Assembly: GCF_006539545.1 (NCBI RefSeq) | Contig: NZ_BJNF01000027.1 | Coordinates: 36,442-100,441 of the forward strand | Reading direction: 5' to 3' | DNA from: Nitrobacter winogradskyi | Lineage (GTDB): Bacteria; Pseudomonadota; Alphaproteobacteria; Rhizobiales; Xanthobacteraceae | Length of the DNA: 64,000 nt | Shown: positions 16,343 to 24,926 of the stretch, in pieces | How the letters are laid out: each line of letters opens with the position of its first letter | How positions within the stretch are numbered: position 1 is the first letter of the stretch | Program-made: the position numbers and the translations under genes | Notes under the pieces: generated by a model | What the model was told of the DNA's origin: nothing | The model's database searches: none | The model's input: the letters and a program-made list of their open reading frames with translations, nothing else

Positions 16343-17431
16343 CTACTTCACCTGCCGCATTCTCGTGCCATTTCCGAGATCGGTCCATCCGTCAGCGCTC
16401 GATCCCGATTTGCCGCCACGCTCGAAAGACAATCGCTCCCGCTCAGGCCCTTTGCCCTTGCCGTGGATGATATCGAGGTAAGTGTTTTTGACGCGCAGCA
16501 GATTGTCCTTGAACTGCTTCTCCGACTGCGACTGCTCAAGGGATCCGATCACTGACTGCAAAAGCTTGTTCTCACTATCCGAAACCGAACCCAATGCGCC
16601 GCCAGTTGGGGAGGCCGCGCGCATGGCCGATAGCTGATCGAATCCGGCATTGGCTTTGATAGTGGTCAGCAAGCTGCCAAGGTCATATGAAGACGTTCCT
16701 GGGATATAGCTCAACAAGCCTCCGGTCGCGCCGGTCACTGGCGTCCAACTGTCCTTCGTCAGCTTTAGCGCTCGGTCGATATCCTGCACGACAATGTTTG
16801 CTTGCGTGTCCTTGCGCTCTCGCCCCTCCTGATCACCGAATGCTTTCTTGGTCTGCAACTTGCGCCATTCCTTCGGGTCAACACCGGGAGGGATGGCATG
16901 CGACGCACCAAACCTTTCGTCAAACGTAGCCGCTCCTGTCGCTTGCGGCGAGGCCGGCGGCACCGGATGTGCTGGCGTCGTGGTCATGGCGCTCGGATCA
17001 CGCCAGCCATATTGCTCGTTACCGAATTCATCTTTGCTGATCACACCATAAGACGGCTCTTTCGGCTTCGGCCCACTCAACTGTTTTCGCCGCTCGGGAT
17101 CGTTCATGTCGATCATCCACGATGTGCCGTCTGAAAGGTCCTGCTTCTGCCAGTTTACCTCGCCCTTCTTCTGTCGTTCCGCAAAATGCGCGCGCAGCGC
17201 AACGGGGTCGCTCGCCAAATAATTTGCGGTGTTGGCGTCAACGCCCTGCGATTGCAACCATTCAACAGTGTGATTGCGCTGCTGCTGAACCCGCTGCCGT
17301 TCCTCACGCTTCGGCGCGTTGAACGCCATCATCCGGCCAGCCATCGCCATCGACTCTTGCGGCGTGGTGCCCATCGCAAGGCCCGCCATAAGGTCGCGAA
17401 GGGTCGGTGTAAGGCTTTCGAATGTGCTCAT
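16343..17431 (-). CDS. phage protein, probable internal virion component
   Basis: 362 residues from ATG 17431, which overlaps the stop of the upstream gene (ATGA). A frame six residues longer exists but ignores this coupling. The N-terminal 70 residues are helical and Q/R-rich (KREERQRVQQQRN); a middle Pro/Thr linker follows (about 150-185); the C-terminal half has a helical domain (IVVQDIDRALKLTKDSW). I recall similar proteins beside DNA-transfer proteins in alphaproteobacterial prophages. No catalytic motif. Assignment by context. Confidence 0.6.
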   Translation of the reverse strand: MSTFESLTPTLRDLMAGLAMGTTPQESMAMAGRMMAFNAPKREERQRVQQQRNHTVEWLQSQGVDANTANYLASDPVALRAHFAERQKKGEVNWQKQDLSDGTSWMIDMNDPERRKQLSGPKPKEPSYGVISKDEFGNEQYGWRDPSAMTTTPAHPVPPASPQATGAATFDERFGASHAIPPGVDPKEWRKLQTKKAFGDQEGRERKDTQANIVVQDIDRALKLTKDSWTPVTGATGGLLSYIPGTSSYDLGSLLTTIKANAGFDQLSAMRAASPTGGALGSVSDSENKLLQSVIGSLEQSQSEKQFKDNLLRVKNTYLDIIHGKGKGPERERLSFERGGKSGSSADGWTDLGNGTRMRQVK

Positions 17432-17610
17432 TGTGCCATCTCCCTGCACCGCTCATACAGTGCATCCACCAATTCAACGTCTTTCGCTTTCGGCGCGCCA
17501 CGCCAATAGGCCAGGTTCTGAATAGTGATCAGTTCAGCGCCGGAAATTAGCTCCGGGTGAGCCTTGATCGTCTCAAGCTTGCGAAACCATCCATCAGGGG
17601 CTGTGCTCAT
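17428..17610 (-). CDS. small phage protein
   Basis: 60 residues, mostly helical, with W, Y and charged residues (DGWFRKLETIKAHPELISGA). ATGA overlaps on both sides tie it to its neighbours, which supports translation of this short frame. No family recognised. Confidence 0.6.
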   Translation of the reverse strand: MSTAPDGWFRKLETIKAHPELISGAELITIQNLAYWRGAPKAKDVELVDALYERCREMAQ

Positions 17611-17957
17611 TCCACCGCCCCTTTGAAACGTGCTGCCAGCGTTTCCACGCGTTGCAATGTCTCTGCATCAAGGGACCAGGGATTCGCACCGTAACGCCGC
17701 AAGTTCCTGATCAACCGGATTTCATCCGGCTTGGTGATGGTCTTGCCAAGCCGGGAATGCAGATTACCAACCGTGTCTCTGAACTTCCGCCATTGCTCAA
17801 AGTAAGCCGGACTGCCAACCGGCGGTGGTGCAATTCCAGCCTCGATATCATCCGCCAGACGACGCGCTGTCTCAGCCTCGGCCGCGAACGAGGTCGACGC
17901 CGCGAGCTTGCGCAGTTTGTCGGCGCGCATTCTGTTACGCTGCAGATTTGCTGGCAT
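17607..17957 (-). CDS. hypothetical phage protein
   Basis: 116 residues, strongly basic at the N-terminus (NLQRNRMRADKLRKLAA) and helical throughout, without signal or membrane segment. It overlaps the upstream gene by 23 bases and the downstream one by four. A small helical protein between head-like and ejection-like genes might be a connector or accessory head protein; nothing specific is visible. Confidence 0.6.
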   Translation of the reverse strand: MPANLQRNRMRADKLRKLAASTSFAAEAETARRLADDIEAGIAPPPVGSPAYFEQWRKFRDTVGNLHSRLGKTITKPDEIRLIRNLRRYGANPWSLDAETLQRVETLAARFKGAVE

Positions 17958-18528
17958 TAGCTTTCTCGCTCCATTGCTTGTCGATCACGCCCTTGGCGAA
18001 CTGCCATGCTTCGCCCCCTCTCACAGCGCTGCCAATGTTCTCATAAAGCGCATCACTGAGAGATCGGACGAAATTTGAGAGCGCGACAAACACTTCATGA
18101 TTTAGATGTCCCGCTGACGGCTGCATCTCCGTTAACCCCTGTATCCTCGTGATGCCAAAGACGTTGCGCTTGACGGTGTTGTATTCGATGCCATCCGCAA
18201 GGCGATGGACGACGTACCGAAGTAGCGCATCCTCTGTAACCGGCAGTGCATCGATGCCGTGTTCCGAACACCACCTTTCGAAGCAACGAAAATCCGACTG
18301 ATAATGAGCCTTCGTTTCCTCGGACAGTTCAGCCTTCTGTTTCACCTTGGATCCGAGTGACAATAACCAGTCCGCATGACTGACCGGTGTGTGCGCAACG
18401 GCGACGCCAAGATTGATGATCCGCTTCGCCTCTTTCTCCGGCAATTCGATTTCCGATCCGCGCATCACCTTGCCGCCGTTCTCAAGGAAGTAGTTTCGCT
18501 GTAGCTTGACGTGCATGTCGGGCATCAC
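17935..18528 (-). CDS. fusion of a small head-protein-like segment and an integrase core-binding domain
   Basis: 197 residues. Residues 5-45 (MHVKLQRNYFLENGGKVMRG, then EIELPEKEAKRIINLG) resemble the short phage head/neck proteins with the pattern K-V-K-L..G..I-E-L-P..A..L-I-x-x-G. Residues about 70-135 (KAHYQSDFRCFERWCSEHGI, then EDALLRYVVHRLADG) match the helical SAM-like domain that precedes the catalytic domain in tyrosine recombinases. No catalytic R, HxxR or Tyr follows. It sits inside the virion operon with ATGA coupling, so it is probably not an active integrase. What it does is unknown. Confidence 0.6.
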   Translation of the reverse strand: MMPDMHVKLQRNYFLENGGKVMRGSEIELPEKEAKRIINLGVAVAHTPVSHADWLLSLGSKVKQKAELSEETKAHYQSDFRCFERWCSEHGIDALPVTEDALLRYVVHRLADGIEYNTVKRNVFGITRIQGLTEMQPSAGHLNHEVFVALSNFVRSLSDALYENIGSAVRGGEAWQFAKGVIDKQWSEKANASKSAA

Positions 18529-19511
18529 CGCTGTTTCATCTGATGACGCACAGCATCCGCCAAAACCTGCTGAATGCGATGGTCGCGAAGGCTGACCGGC
18601 GCACCATTACCGAGTGCGGTCAGTTCATCTTCCGAGAAACCGATTTCCTTCAGATAGGAAATGCCGGCATGGTAGGCATCGCCTGCGGTATCGAGAGACT
18701 TGCCGGTGATGTAGCGCGCCGCGTCCACAACGACGCCCTGCGCACGCGGATCGCTCAACGTGATCCCGCCATTGCCGTTCCACATCTCGGCAATCTGCGC
18801 ATCGCTCAAGCCGCCCCGACGCAAAAGTTCGGTGACGGCCGGCTGCATGTCGTCGGACCAGTCAGGATTGCGGCGGCGAAACTCTGCATCGGAGTATGCC
18901 GCGCAGACTTCAAAGGCTGATCGCCGCGCGGATTCTGCTTGCTCATATAACCTGTTGATCGCCGGTAGCGCCCGCTGCAATTCCTTCTCACGGGCATCCC
19001 ATTTCATCCGGCCGATTGGATCGGTGTACACATCGGGCATACCGCCAGGAAATTCGCTCGCACATTGCGCCACGAACTGCCGAAAGGATGCGTGCGCCAT
19101 CTGTGCGTTGTTGGCCGTCGTCTGCGCTTCAGCAAGAGCGCGCGCCTGCCGGTCAACGGCGTCCTGATCAAGCGCTGGCTTGGCGATGTGCTGCCGGTTT
19201 GCTCTCGCCACAGGCTTGGCTTCCGGCTCGTCGCCAAAGCCAAGGCGATCAAGCGCGCGATCCAGCATTGCATCGACGTTATCTTCAGTCCTGGCAACCC
19301 GACGCTTCGGCGCAGGTTCAAGGCCCTCAAGGCGGTCAACCACATCGCTAAGGGCTTCTTCGGCATTGTCGCGCGTGACGACGCGTAAGCGACGGGCCTT
19401 TGCAGGCTGATTGCCGCCGCCATAAGCCGCGCGTTCGAATACGTCTTCCTGCTCTGCCGGAAGCTGGATTGTGTCGAAGGACTCGACGTTATTGACTGCG
19501 ATTTCGCCCAT
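18525..19511 (-). CDS. phage protein, possible scaffolding protein
   Basis: 328 residues, first gene of the virion series. Acidic and disordered-looking at the N-terminus (residues 1-130). A long helix follows (about 115-205) with a basic/acidic pattern, then a compact segment (RRNPDWSDDMQPAVTELLRR, IAEMWNG) and a charged C-terminus ending RHQMKQR. This outline is like internal scaffolding proteins, which are acidic, helical and end basic. In tailed phages scaffold is followed by the major capsid gene; here the next gene is the fusion protein instead. Assignment is tentative. Confidence 0.5.
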   Translation of the reverse strand: MGEIAVNNVESFDTIQLPAEQEDVFERAAYGGGNQPAKARRLRVVTRDNAEEALSDVVDRLEGLEPAPKRRVARTEDNVDAMLDRALDRLGFGDEPEAKPVARANRQHIAKPALDQDAVDRQARALAEAQTTANNAQMAHASFRQFVAQCASEFPGGMPDVYTDPIGRMKWDAREKELQRALPAINRLYEQAESARRSAFEVCAAYSDAEFRRRNPDWSDDMQPAVTELLRRGGLSDAQIAEMWNGNGGITLSDPRAQGVVVDAARYITGKSLDTAGDAYHAGISYLKEIGFSEDELTALGNGAPVSLRDHRIQQVLADAVRHQMKQR

Positions 19512-19536
19512 GGGGCCTCCTGGATCGATGAATGTA

Positions 19537-19551
19537 AATGTAACTTACATT
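19537..19551. promoter_or_regulatory. palindromic operator-like site before the virion-type operon
   Basis: AATGTAACTTACATT is a perfect 15-base palindrome about a central C, 26 bases upstream of the 19511 start. AATGTAA and TAACATT half-sites flank it in an A/T-rich patch unlike the surrounding DNA. Probably a promoter or operator region between terminase and the following operon. Confidence 0.5.
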
Positions 19552-19588
19552 AACATTAAAGTCCCGTCTAGCCAACACCTTATAGATT

Positions 19589-21046
19589 TCACACCATCCA
19601 CCGCGACATCCGCTCCCGAGCCCGATCCGCCGCCTTCATCCAAGCTGCCTCACGCTTCGGATCAGATGCCAGCCCCTGCTCTGCCAGCGTCAACGCGCCG
19701 GCAACCGAATTCGCCAGATCATCATGCGCGCCGCGCCCGTGGTCGATGCTGTCCTTGCCAGAGCGCCCCGTGCGACGCTCAAGGCCGCACAACTGATGAA
19801 CCAGCCGATCGTTATCAAGCAGATCGCAGCCGCGAGAATTCAGCATCGGCAACAGGTCGCGATATAGATCGGACTTCGGGGCGGCAGCCGCCTCGTAATA
19901 GATTCCCGCCTTCCTGAATTGCTCCGCGCACCACTCGCCGGCATACTTGTCGCCCGTCACCTGCGACACGCGATAAGCCCTCAACAGCGCCGCGAACTCT
20001 AACACCACCGCCTCAGGCGAGAATGGTGGTTTCACTTCACGCACAGCATCAAGGATCGCCGTCTTGCCCTCCTTATGGGCAATCGCCAGCGTCATTGAGT
20101 CCGACGAGCCGCCGGATGGATCGACAAAGCCGAGATACCTATGTTCGCGGATCGGGAGACGCTCCCGAACGCCGCTCTCGATACAAGCCGCGACAGTCTC
20201 CCTGGACACAAAGTCCGCAATGTCGGTGCGAAACTGCCCCAGGTACTCCGCCGCCGCATACTCGTAATCACGCGCAAGCTCCGCATCGATGAATTCCTGC
20301 GATACGGTTTCATTAAAGGACCGGGTATCGCCATGAACCACCAATGTCCGCGCATCGTTCTGCCCGTAGCTGCCCTGAAAGGTCTCAAAGAGCACGCCCT
20401 TCCTGGCATAGGGCGAACTCGCCATGATCAGCGGGCCACGAGTGCGGGCCATCGCCGGGCGGACGGCGTTGAGGATTTCACGGTCAGGGTTCACGCTCGA
20501 ATCCGCATCGCGCCAGAACGCCACCTCGTCCGCCACAACGCCAACGGCGGACATGCCGCGCAGGTTTCGGAAACTCGCCGGGCGGATTTCAAGATCAATC
20601 CGGTTCTTAAGGACGATGCTGTCAGCGGTGATGTTCTTCACCAGCTTGGCCAACATCGGAACGTTGGTGAACAATGCGCTGGTGTAATCGAGCGCGATCT
20701 TCGCCGTTGACTGGCTCTGCGCCAGGAACAGCAGCTTGCCACGATCGCCAAGCCCAAGAACGTCCGACCAATCGCACAGGGCCGCGAGATACGTCGCAAG
20801 GCATGACATTGAAACCGTCTTGCCGCTACGCCGACCAGCGACGAAGCATAGTTCCTCAAACGGCACCGTCGGCGCGCTGTCCCGCCCGGTGCGGGCCATG
20901 AACATGGCAAGCTCGTCAGACGACAGCGGCTCACCGCGAGAGGCAATCAAGAGGGTACGCCATACCCGCCAGCTATCGCCGGCAAGCATGGAGCCGAGCA
21001 GGTTTGCATCCTCAACCGCCCGGCGCATGGTGAACAGCGGCTTCAT
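19589..21046 (-). CDS. terL: terminase large subunit (ATPase and nuclease)
   Basis: 485 residues. It drives DNA packaging into a procapsid. The ATPase part has Walker A FVAGRRSGKT (residues 68-77) and Walker B GVVADEVAFW (about 168-177); coupling residues MASSPYARKG follow. The C-terminal RNase-H-like nuclease shows GFVDPSGGSSDS and the later acidic pair in HDDLANSVAGAL. All motor and nuclease motifs are intact. It overlaps terS by four bases (ATGA). No portal gene follows, as it normally would; the next gene is scaffold-like after 77 bases. Confidence 0.93.
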   Translation of the reverse strand: MKPLFTMRRAVEDANLLGSMLAGDSWRVWRTLLIASRGEPLSSDELAMFMARTGRDSAPTVPFEELCFVAGRRSGKTVSMSCLATYLAALCDWSDVLGLGDRGKLLFLAQSQSTAKIALDYTSALFTNVPMLAKLVKNITADSIVLKNRIDLEIRPASFRNLRGMSAVGVVADEVAFWRDADSSVNPDREILNAVRPAMARTRGPLIMASSPYARKGVLFETFQGSYGQNDARTLVVHGDTRSFNETVSQEFIDAELARDYEYAAAEYLGQFRTDIADFVSRETVAACIESGVRERLPIREHRYLGFVDPSGGSSDSMTLAIAHKEGKTAILDAVREVKPPFSPEAVVLEFAALLRAYRVSQVTGDKYAGEWCAEQFRKAGIYYEAAAAPKSDLYRDLLPMLNSRGCDLLDNDRLVHQLCGLERRTGRSGKDSIDHGRGAHDDLANSVAGALTLAEQGLASDPKREAAWMKAADRARERMSRWMV

Positions 21047-21522
21047 TGCGGCGCACCCGCTGGGGTGCCTACGTTGCCCGCTGGTGAGTTTTGAGCGGTG
21101 GCAGCCACAACAGAGGCCGACGAGCTAGAAGCAGCCGGTGACTCGCTGAGAGTCCTTGCATAGGCTTTCAGATCAGGGGTGACATCACGGGCACGGCGCT
21201 GCCATCCGAGTATCTGAGCCGTTCGGTTGAATGTGTTTTGCAGCGTGGCAATCGCTGAAGGGTCAAGCTGCTCCCCCTGAAGCCATCGCGCGCCCGTGTC
21301 AGCGATCATCGCCGCCACCAGCGCAACGTTGTCGGCAGCAAGCCGCTCCAAGGTCGAAAGCCGATCCTCCCCGCCAAGGTCTTCCATAACAGCCGCTCGC
21401 GTCTCTCGAACCTGCTGCGCAGCCCTGGTGCGGCCGTCTAGGTCTTCAAGCGTCAGCAGCCGCACCTTTCCAGAGGGTTTTGGCTGCGATCCAGATGATA
21501 TTTCGGCGGTATCTGGCTGCAT
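21043..21522 (-). CDS. terS: probable terminase small subunit
   Basis: 159 residues from ATG 21522 (GGAAA lies upstream); an open frame extends to 21603 but its residues (YGVCWYRPFPAILC) look non-coding. The protein is helical, with KVRLLTLEDLDGRTRAAQQV near the N-terminus and a low-complexity Ser/Ala/Pro tail. The small subunit recognises the packaging site. The call rests mainly on position directly upstream of terL with an ATGA overlap; no clear HTH is visible. Confidence 0.65.
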   Translation of the reverse strand: MQPDTAEISSGSQPKPSGKVRLLTLEDLDGRTRAAQQVRETRAAVMEDLGGEDRLSTLERLAADNVALVAAMIADTGARWLQGEQLDPSAIATLQNTFNRTAQILGWQRRARDVTPDLKAYARTLSESPAASSSSASVVAATAQNSPAGNVGTPAGAPQ

Positions 21523-21649
21523 CTGGTTTCCAATCGTGCAAATCGATCGGCATAATATAGCGGGGAAGGGTCGATACCAACAGACCCCGTAATCAAAGAT
21601 CACGGCCTAAACGTTGATTTATTTGGTATTTCTTACGCGTTCTAGTATT

Positions 21650-21667
21650 TGCACACAATGTGCACAC
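21650..21667. promoter_or_regulatory. phased TGCACA pair upstream of the terminase genes
   Basis: TGCACA at 21650-21655 and 21661-21666, 11 bases apart, matching the pairs near both ends of the element. Here it lies about 130 bases before the terS start, so it may be an operator for the same DNA-binding protein. Confidence 0.4.
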
Positions 21668-21832
21668 ACTGTCGGTTATTTCTCATAGATAGAATGGCTG
21701 CAAATAACCGCGCTCACCAGACAGCGACAGTTCAGCATCTGGCGCTATCGCAGTAAGAAAGCGGTTTTGACCGATCAACAAAAATACCGGCCTGGGGTGT
21801 GGGCGCGGGAGTTGCCATGAACGACGAGTGCC

Positions 21833-21935
21833 GTGACACGTGACACGTAGTGACGCATTTTTCCGTTATCGCTACGTACGCGCGCGCGTGAGGCGTATAA
21901 TAGAAAAAACGTGTCACTATCCGTCACGTGTCACT
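21833..21935. other. iteron-like GTGACACG repeats, candidate replication origin or operator
   Basis: At 21833-21855 GTGACACG, TGACACG and GTGACG stand in series. At 21911-21935 the inverted form GTGTCACT..GTCACGTGTCACT occurs. Between them is an alternating CGCGCGCG tract and A/T-rich GTATAATAGAAAAAAC. This lies at the 3' end of the helicase gene. The gap 21604-21923 shows no gene. Origin function is inference from repeats, A/T patch and adjacent replication genes. Confidence 0.45.
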
Positions 21936-23315
21936 CCTTTCATGGCTAGCAATCACCCTCAGCCGCAAAAAACGAAACGCTCGCGTGCCGATATTGGGAA
22001 CACGATACTTTTCAAATCCACGCTTTTGCATGAGTTGACCGAAGCTTTTGCTCGAACCCGGCTCGTCGCCGGCTTTGATCGCGTATTCGGACCAGCTTTC
22101 AAACAGGTCAGCAGATTTGTCCCACAGCCGATCATTGCCGGGCTGGACATCACAGCAGTCTTCAAGCCACTGTCCGAACAAATCCTGATCGTTGAAATAG
22201 GTCTCTGTCGCAGCCTGCACGACTTGCGGTCGGGTCAACTCGTTCGCCTGCCAATCGAGACAGCCCGCAATCATCCAAGACAGAATGCCCCCTGCTTCCT
22301 GCATCAGCTTCGTCTCTAGCTCGCGATCAGGCTGTTGCGGCTTCAACATGAAGGGCACGATATTGAACCTGCGCCGTGCCGCTTCGTCCACATTGTGCAG
22401 CACGGGCTTGTGATTACCGACAATCGTAAGCTTGAACTGCGGGACGAATTCAAAGAAGTCCTGCCGCATGAACCGGGCAGCAATCTTATCGCCGCCGGTC
22501 AGTTGTTTAATCCGGCTTTCGGCCCATGGCCGGCCTTCTTCCGTCTCTGAGGCCGTCACCAGCCTTGCGCCCCGCAACATCGCGAGATCAGTCGGATGCT
22601 TATCGCTATGGCTTGCCGTGAACGTGTCCATAGCCGCAGTCGTGGCATAGTCGCCAAGAATGGCAGTGACGATATTCAGGAAGACAGATTTGCCGTTACC
22701 GCCGGGACCATAAACAAACACCAGAGCGTGTTCGCGCGTGACGCCGGTTAGGGCGTACCCGCACCACTGCTGAAGAAACCGAACGAGCTCCGTATCACCG
22801 CCGGTTGTTTCGTTCAGGAATTGAAGCCATCGTGGACACCCTGTTTCCAGGGGAGCCACTGCCGTCAACTTGGTGATCCCTGCCTCTCGTCTCGGGTCCT
22901 GTAGTTTCCCCGTCACCAGGTCTACCGTGCCGCCTGGGGTGCCAAGCACCCAAGGGTCTTGATCCCAGTAATCCATCGTGACGGCCACGCGCTGGTCAAC
23001 ACGCGCAAAGCGCTCGATCCCGCTCACAAAGCCGTTCTTCCCAATCGCCTTGCGGCCACGCTCGTCCTGATCCTCACCGATCTTGCGGCCAAGCTCCCGC
23101 GCTAGTTGGTAGGTCGAATTGGTCTGATCAATCTGCCAACGCGCACCGTTCCAGCAATACCAATGGCCGATCGAATGGCCACCGGAATGGCAAAACCGAA
23201 TGTTCTCATGGTAACGGTCAACAAATAGCTGCGCGGCGCTGTCTTCTGTGATCACGTCGTTCGAAAACGGCTTGTAGCTTTCTGATTCCGTGTTAGCGGA
23301 GAATCCGGAGTGCAT
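21924..23315 (-). CDS. SF3 helicase of the phage/plasmid (D5/P4-like) type
   Basis: 463 residues from ATG 23315, whose A is shared with the TGA of the primase gene (TGATG). A longer frame to 23339 is open. The Walker A GPGGNGKSVF and the following Walker B and sensor regions (LVTASETEEG, KLTIVGNHKP) identify the superfamily 3 helicase core. The D5 N-terminal domain precedes it (WVLGTPGGTVDLVTGKL). It unwinds DNA at the element's origin. The primase activity, fused in P4 alpha protein, is encoded separately upstream here. Confidence 0.9.
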   Translation of the reverse strand: MHSGFSANTESESYKPFSNDVITEDSAAQLFVDRYHENIRFCHSGGHSIGHWYCWNGARWQIDQTNSTYQLARELGRKIGEDQDERGRKAIGKNGFVSGIERFARVDQRVAVTMDYWDQDPWVLGTPGGTVDLVTGKLQDPRREAGITKLTAVAPLETGCPRWLQFLNETTGGDTELVRFLQQWCGYALTGVTREHALVFVYGPGGNGKSVFLNIVTAILGDYATTAAMDTFTASHSDKHPTDLAMLRGARLVTASETEEGRPWAESRIKQLTGGDKIAARFMRQDFFEFVPQFKLTIVGNHKPVLHNVDEAARRRFNIVPFMLKPQQPDRELETKLMQEAGGILSWMIAGCLDWQANELTRPQVVQAATETYFNDQDLFGQWLEDCCDVQPGNDRLWDKSADLFESWSEYAIKAGDEPGSSKSFGQLMQKRGFEKYRVPNIGTRAFRFLRLRVIASHERSDT

Positions 23316-24196
23316 CAGCCTGCCCTCCCCGCGCGCCATGCATCGTTCAGGTCATTGCCTATACGCGACCTGACGATGTTCACCGGCAAGCCGGCCTTGA
23401 GGTACCGATCCCTGCAAACCGCGCTATCTCGCCGGCTGGTATCGTCGTTTTCCTGAATGATGGTGAGTGTGGAAATTGTAGCGATTACCGGGAATGTTCG
23501 GATTGCGACGCTTGAGCCAAGCGCCCACACGGCCTCACTCAGCCCGGCCTCTCGCGCGGACAGGCACGTTTCCACGCCCTCTCCGATCATCAAACCGGAT
23601 GCCGACACGGGATCGAACTTGATGGCTGTGCCCTTCGCAGGGCCAAGCATCCTGCGGTCTATCTTTTCGGCCGTTTCACGGTGCAAAAACGTCCGATGGA
23701 TCGCGCGCGGTTCATTGGTCTTGATATCGCGCAACAGACAGATCATGCCCGGCAATCGCGCGCTCTGATCGAACCATAGCGAGCCGTGAAACCTGATCAC
23801 CTTGCCGGCAATATCGTCAGTCAGCCGCAAGCCGCGATGTTCGCGAAGATAGTGCTCGACGATCGTGCCGCGCGGATCGACGCTCCCCTGCCAAATCTCG
23901 ATCGCCCGTTTCGCCTTCTTCTTCGCATCTTCGTCTTCTTCCTGCTGCGAAACCACCGTGAAAGCCGCCTGTGAACGCGACGAGCAGCGGTCAATGCCCA
24001 GGCGGTCCATCACATAATCGCGGCATTCCTTCCAGTCGTTTCCGGCGTGACTATAGACACATAGACGGCCGCGCTTGATCGTGATCGACAGTGAGCGGTC
24101 GCCCGGTCTATGCCCTGGCCCCGGAACGTTAGCGGTGAATTGGCCGGTTTTCTTCCCGCCTAATGCGCGGGCGATCGATTGAATATCGAGAGTCAT
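23315..24196 (-). CDS. Toprim-domain primase
   Basis: 293 residues from ATG 24196, coupled by ATGA to the upstream gene. The N-terminal part includes a zinc-finger-like region (PGPGHRPGDRSLSI..VYSHAGNDWKECRDYV), followed by a linker of charged helices. The C-terminal Toprim domain shows LMIGEGVETCLSAREAG, with the conserved Glu, and a later acidic site (IIQENDD). It would synthesise primers for element replication with the adjacent helicase. Such split primase-helicase pairs are common in alphaproteobacterial prophages. Confidence 0.88.
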   Translation of the reverse strand: MTLDIQSIARALGGKKTGQFTANVPGPGHRPGDRSLSITIKRGRLCVYSHAGNDWKECRDYVMDRLGIDRCSSRSQAAFTVVSQQEEDEDAKKKAKRAIEIWQGSVDPRGTIVEHYLREHRGLRLTDDIAGKVIRFHGSLWFDQSARLPGMICLLRDIKTNEPRAIHRTFLHRETAEKIDRRMLGPAKGTAIKFDPVSASGLMIGEGVETCLSAREAGLSEAVWALGSSVAIRTFPVIATISTLTIIQENDDTSRRDSAVCRDRYLKAGLPVNIVRSRIGNDLNDAWRAGRAG

Positions 24197-24447
24197 GGCG
24201 CAGCCCTCCACAGGCTGCCAACCCACGGCACGAAACGACGCCAAAGTGTGGAATTGTCAGAGTGTGAATGGACCACGCCCCAGCCGCGTCCCTGGGGGCG
24301 GACTGGATTGCCGCGCCATTCGATCAGGACGCCATCCGAGTCGAAGACATTCTCGACCTGATCGCGTGTGACACGATACTCAACAATAAAACCGACACCG
24401 TGAGCGCCGACGCAAACTTGTCTGATGGGTTTCGGGTAATAAGTCAT
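24193..24447 (-). CDS. hypothetical early protein of the element
   Basis: 84 residues, beta-rich (IVEYRVTRDQVENVFDSDGV) and with several tryptophans at the C-terminus. ATGA overlaps at both ends place it firmly in the early operon between the regulator and the primase. No family recognised. Confidence 0.6.
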   Translation of the reverse strand: MTYYPKPIRQVCVGAHGVGFIVEYRVTRDQVENVFDSDGVLIEWRGNPVRPQGRGWGVVHSHSDNSTLWRRFVPWVGSLWRAAP

Positions 24448-24641
24448 CGCCCGCCCTCCCCAAACAAGAGAGGCGCGACAACAGCAGCCATCACGGCGCT
24501 GATCGCGCAGCGACGTGTGAGCGAAGACACTTGAATAAGGCGGATCGAATTTGTATCTTCCGAACTGATCCCGCCTGTCAGCAGATCAGTATTCGGAACG
24601 CCCCGTGCCACCAGCGCGGGGTTTTCCATATGCGTGGTCAT
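24444..24641 (-). CDS. small hypothetical early protein
   Basis: 65 residues. The C-terminal third is hydrophobic (AISAVMAAVVAPLLFG) and could be a single membrane helix. Coupled to the next gene by ATGA and three bases downstream of the AlpA-like gene. Function unknown. Confidence 0.5.
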   Translation of the reverse strand: MTTHMENPALVARGVPNTDLLTGGISSEDTNSIRLIQVSSLTRRCAISAVMAAVVAPLLFGEGGR

Positions 24642-24644
24642 GGA

Positions 24645-24869
24645 CTATGCAACCTCCTTCACGTCGGAGGTCGATTTGCATTTCAGGCTGGAGAGCCAGG
24701 CGTCCAGGTCGTTAGGGTCATAACGAACCACGCCGGCACGCTTGATGAAGATCGGCCCGCCGCCGTAGCAGCGTAGCTTGTTCAAATAACCTTCAGTGAA
24801 TCCGGTATATGCCGCAGCGTTTTTGGTATCGAGCGGGGGGCGATGGTCGTTCTTCGTGGTGGAGCTCAT
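24645..24869 (-). CDS. AlpA/excisionase-type DNA-binding protein
   Basis: 74 residues with the winged-helix pattern of the MerR/AlpA/Xis group: LDTKNAAAYTGFTEGYLNKL (helix-turn-helix), then a basic wing FIKRAGVVRYDPNDLDAWL. In P4-like elements such proteins activate or accompany the integrase and act as excision factors. It starts the early leftward unit that ends with primase and helicase. The repeat-rich gap upstream (24870-24996) is its likely control region. Confidence 0.8.
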   Translation of the reverse strand: MSSTTKNDHRPPLDTKNAAAYTGFTEGYLNKLRCYGGGPIFIKRAGVVRYDPNDLDAWLSSLKCKSTSDVKEVA

Positions 24870-24926
24870 AATTCCCTCGACGTTTGCCGCCGAGAAATCC
24901 CCACCTCACGCAACATTGGGCTATTT

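Noticed and set aside
21732..21917. 61-codon minus-strand frame in the gap beside the helicase gene
   Set aside because: It is made of the repeat sequences of the putative origin and has no ribosome site.
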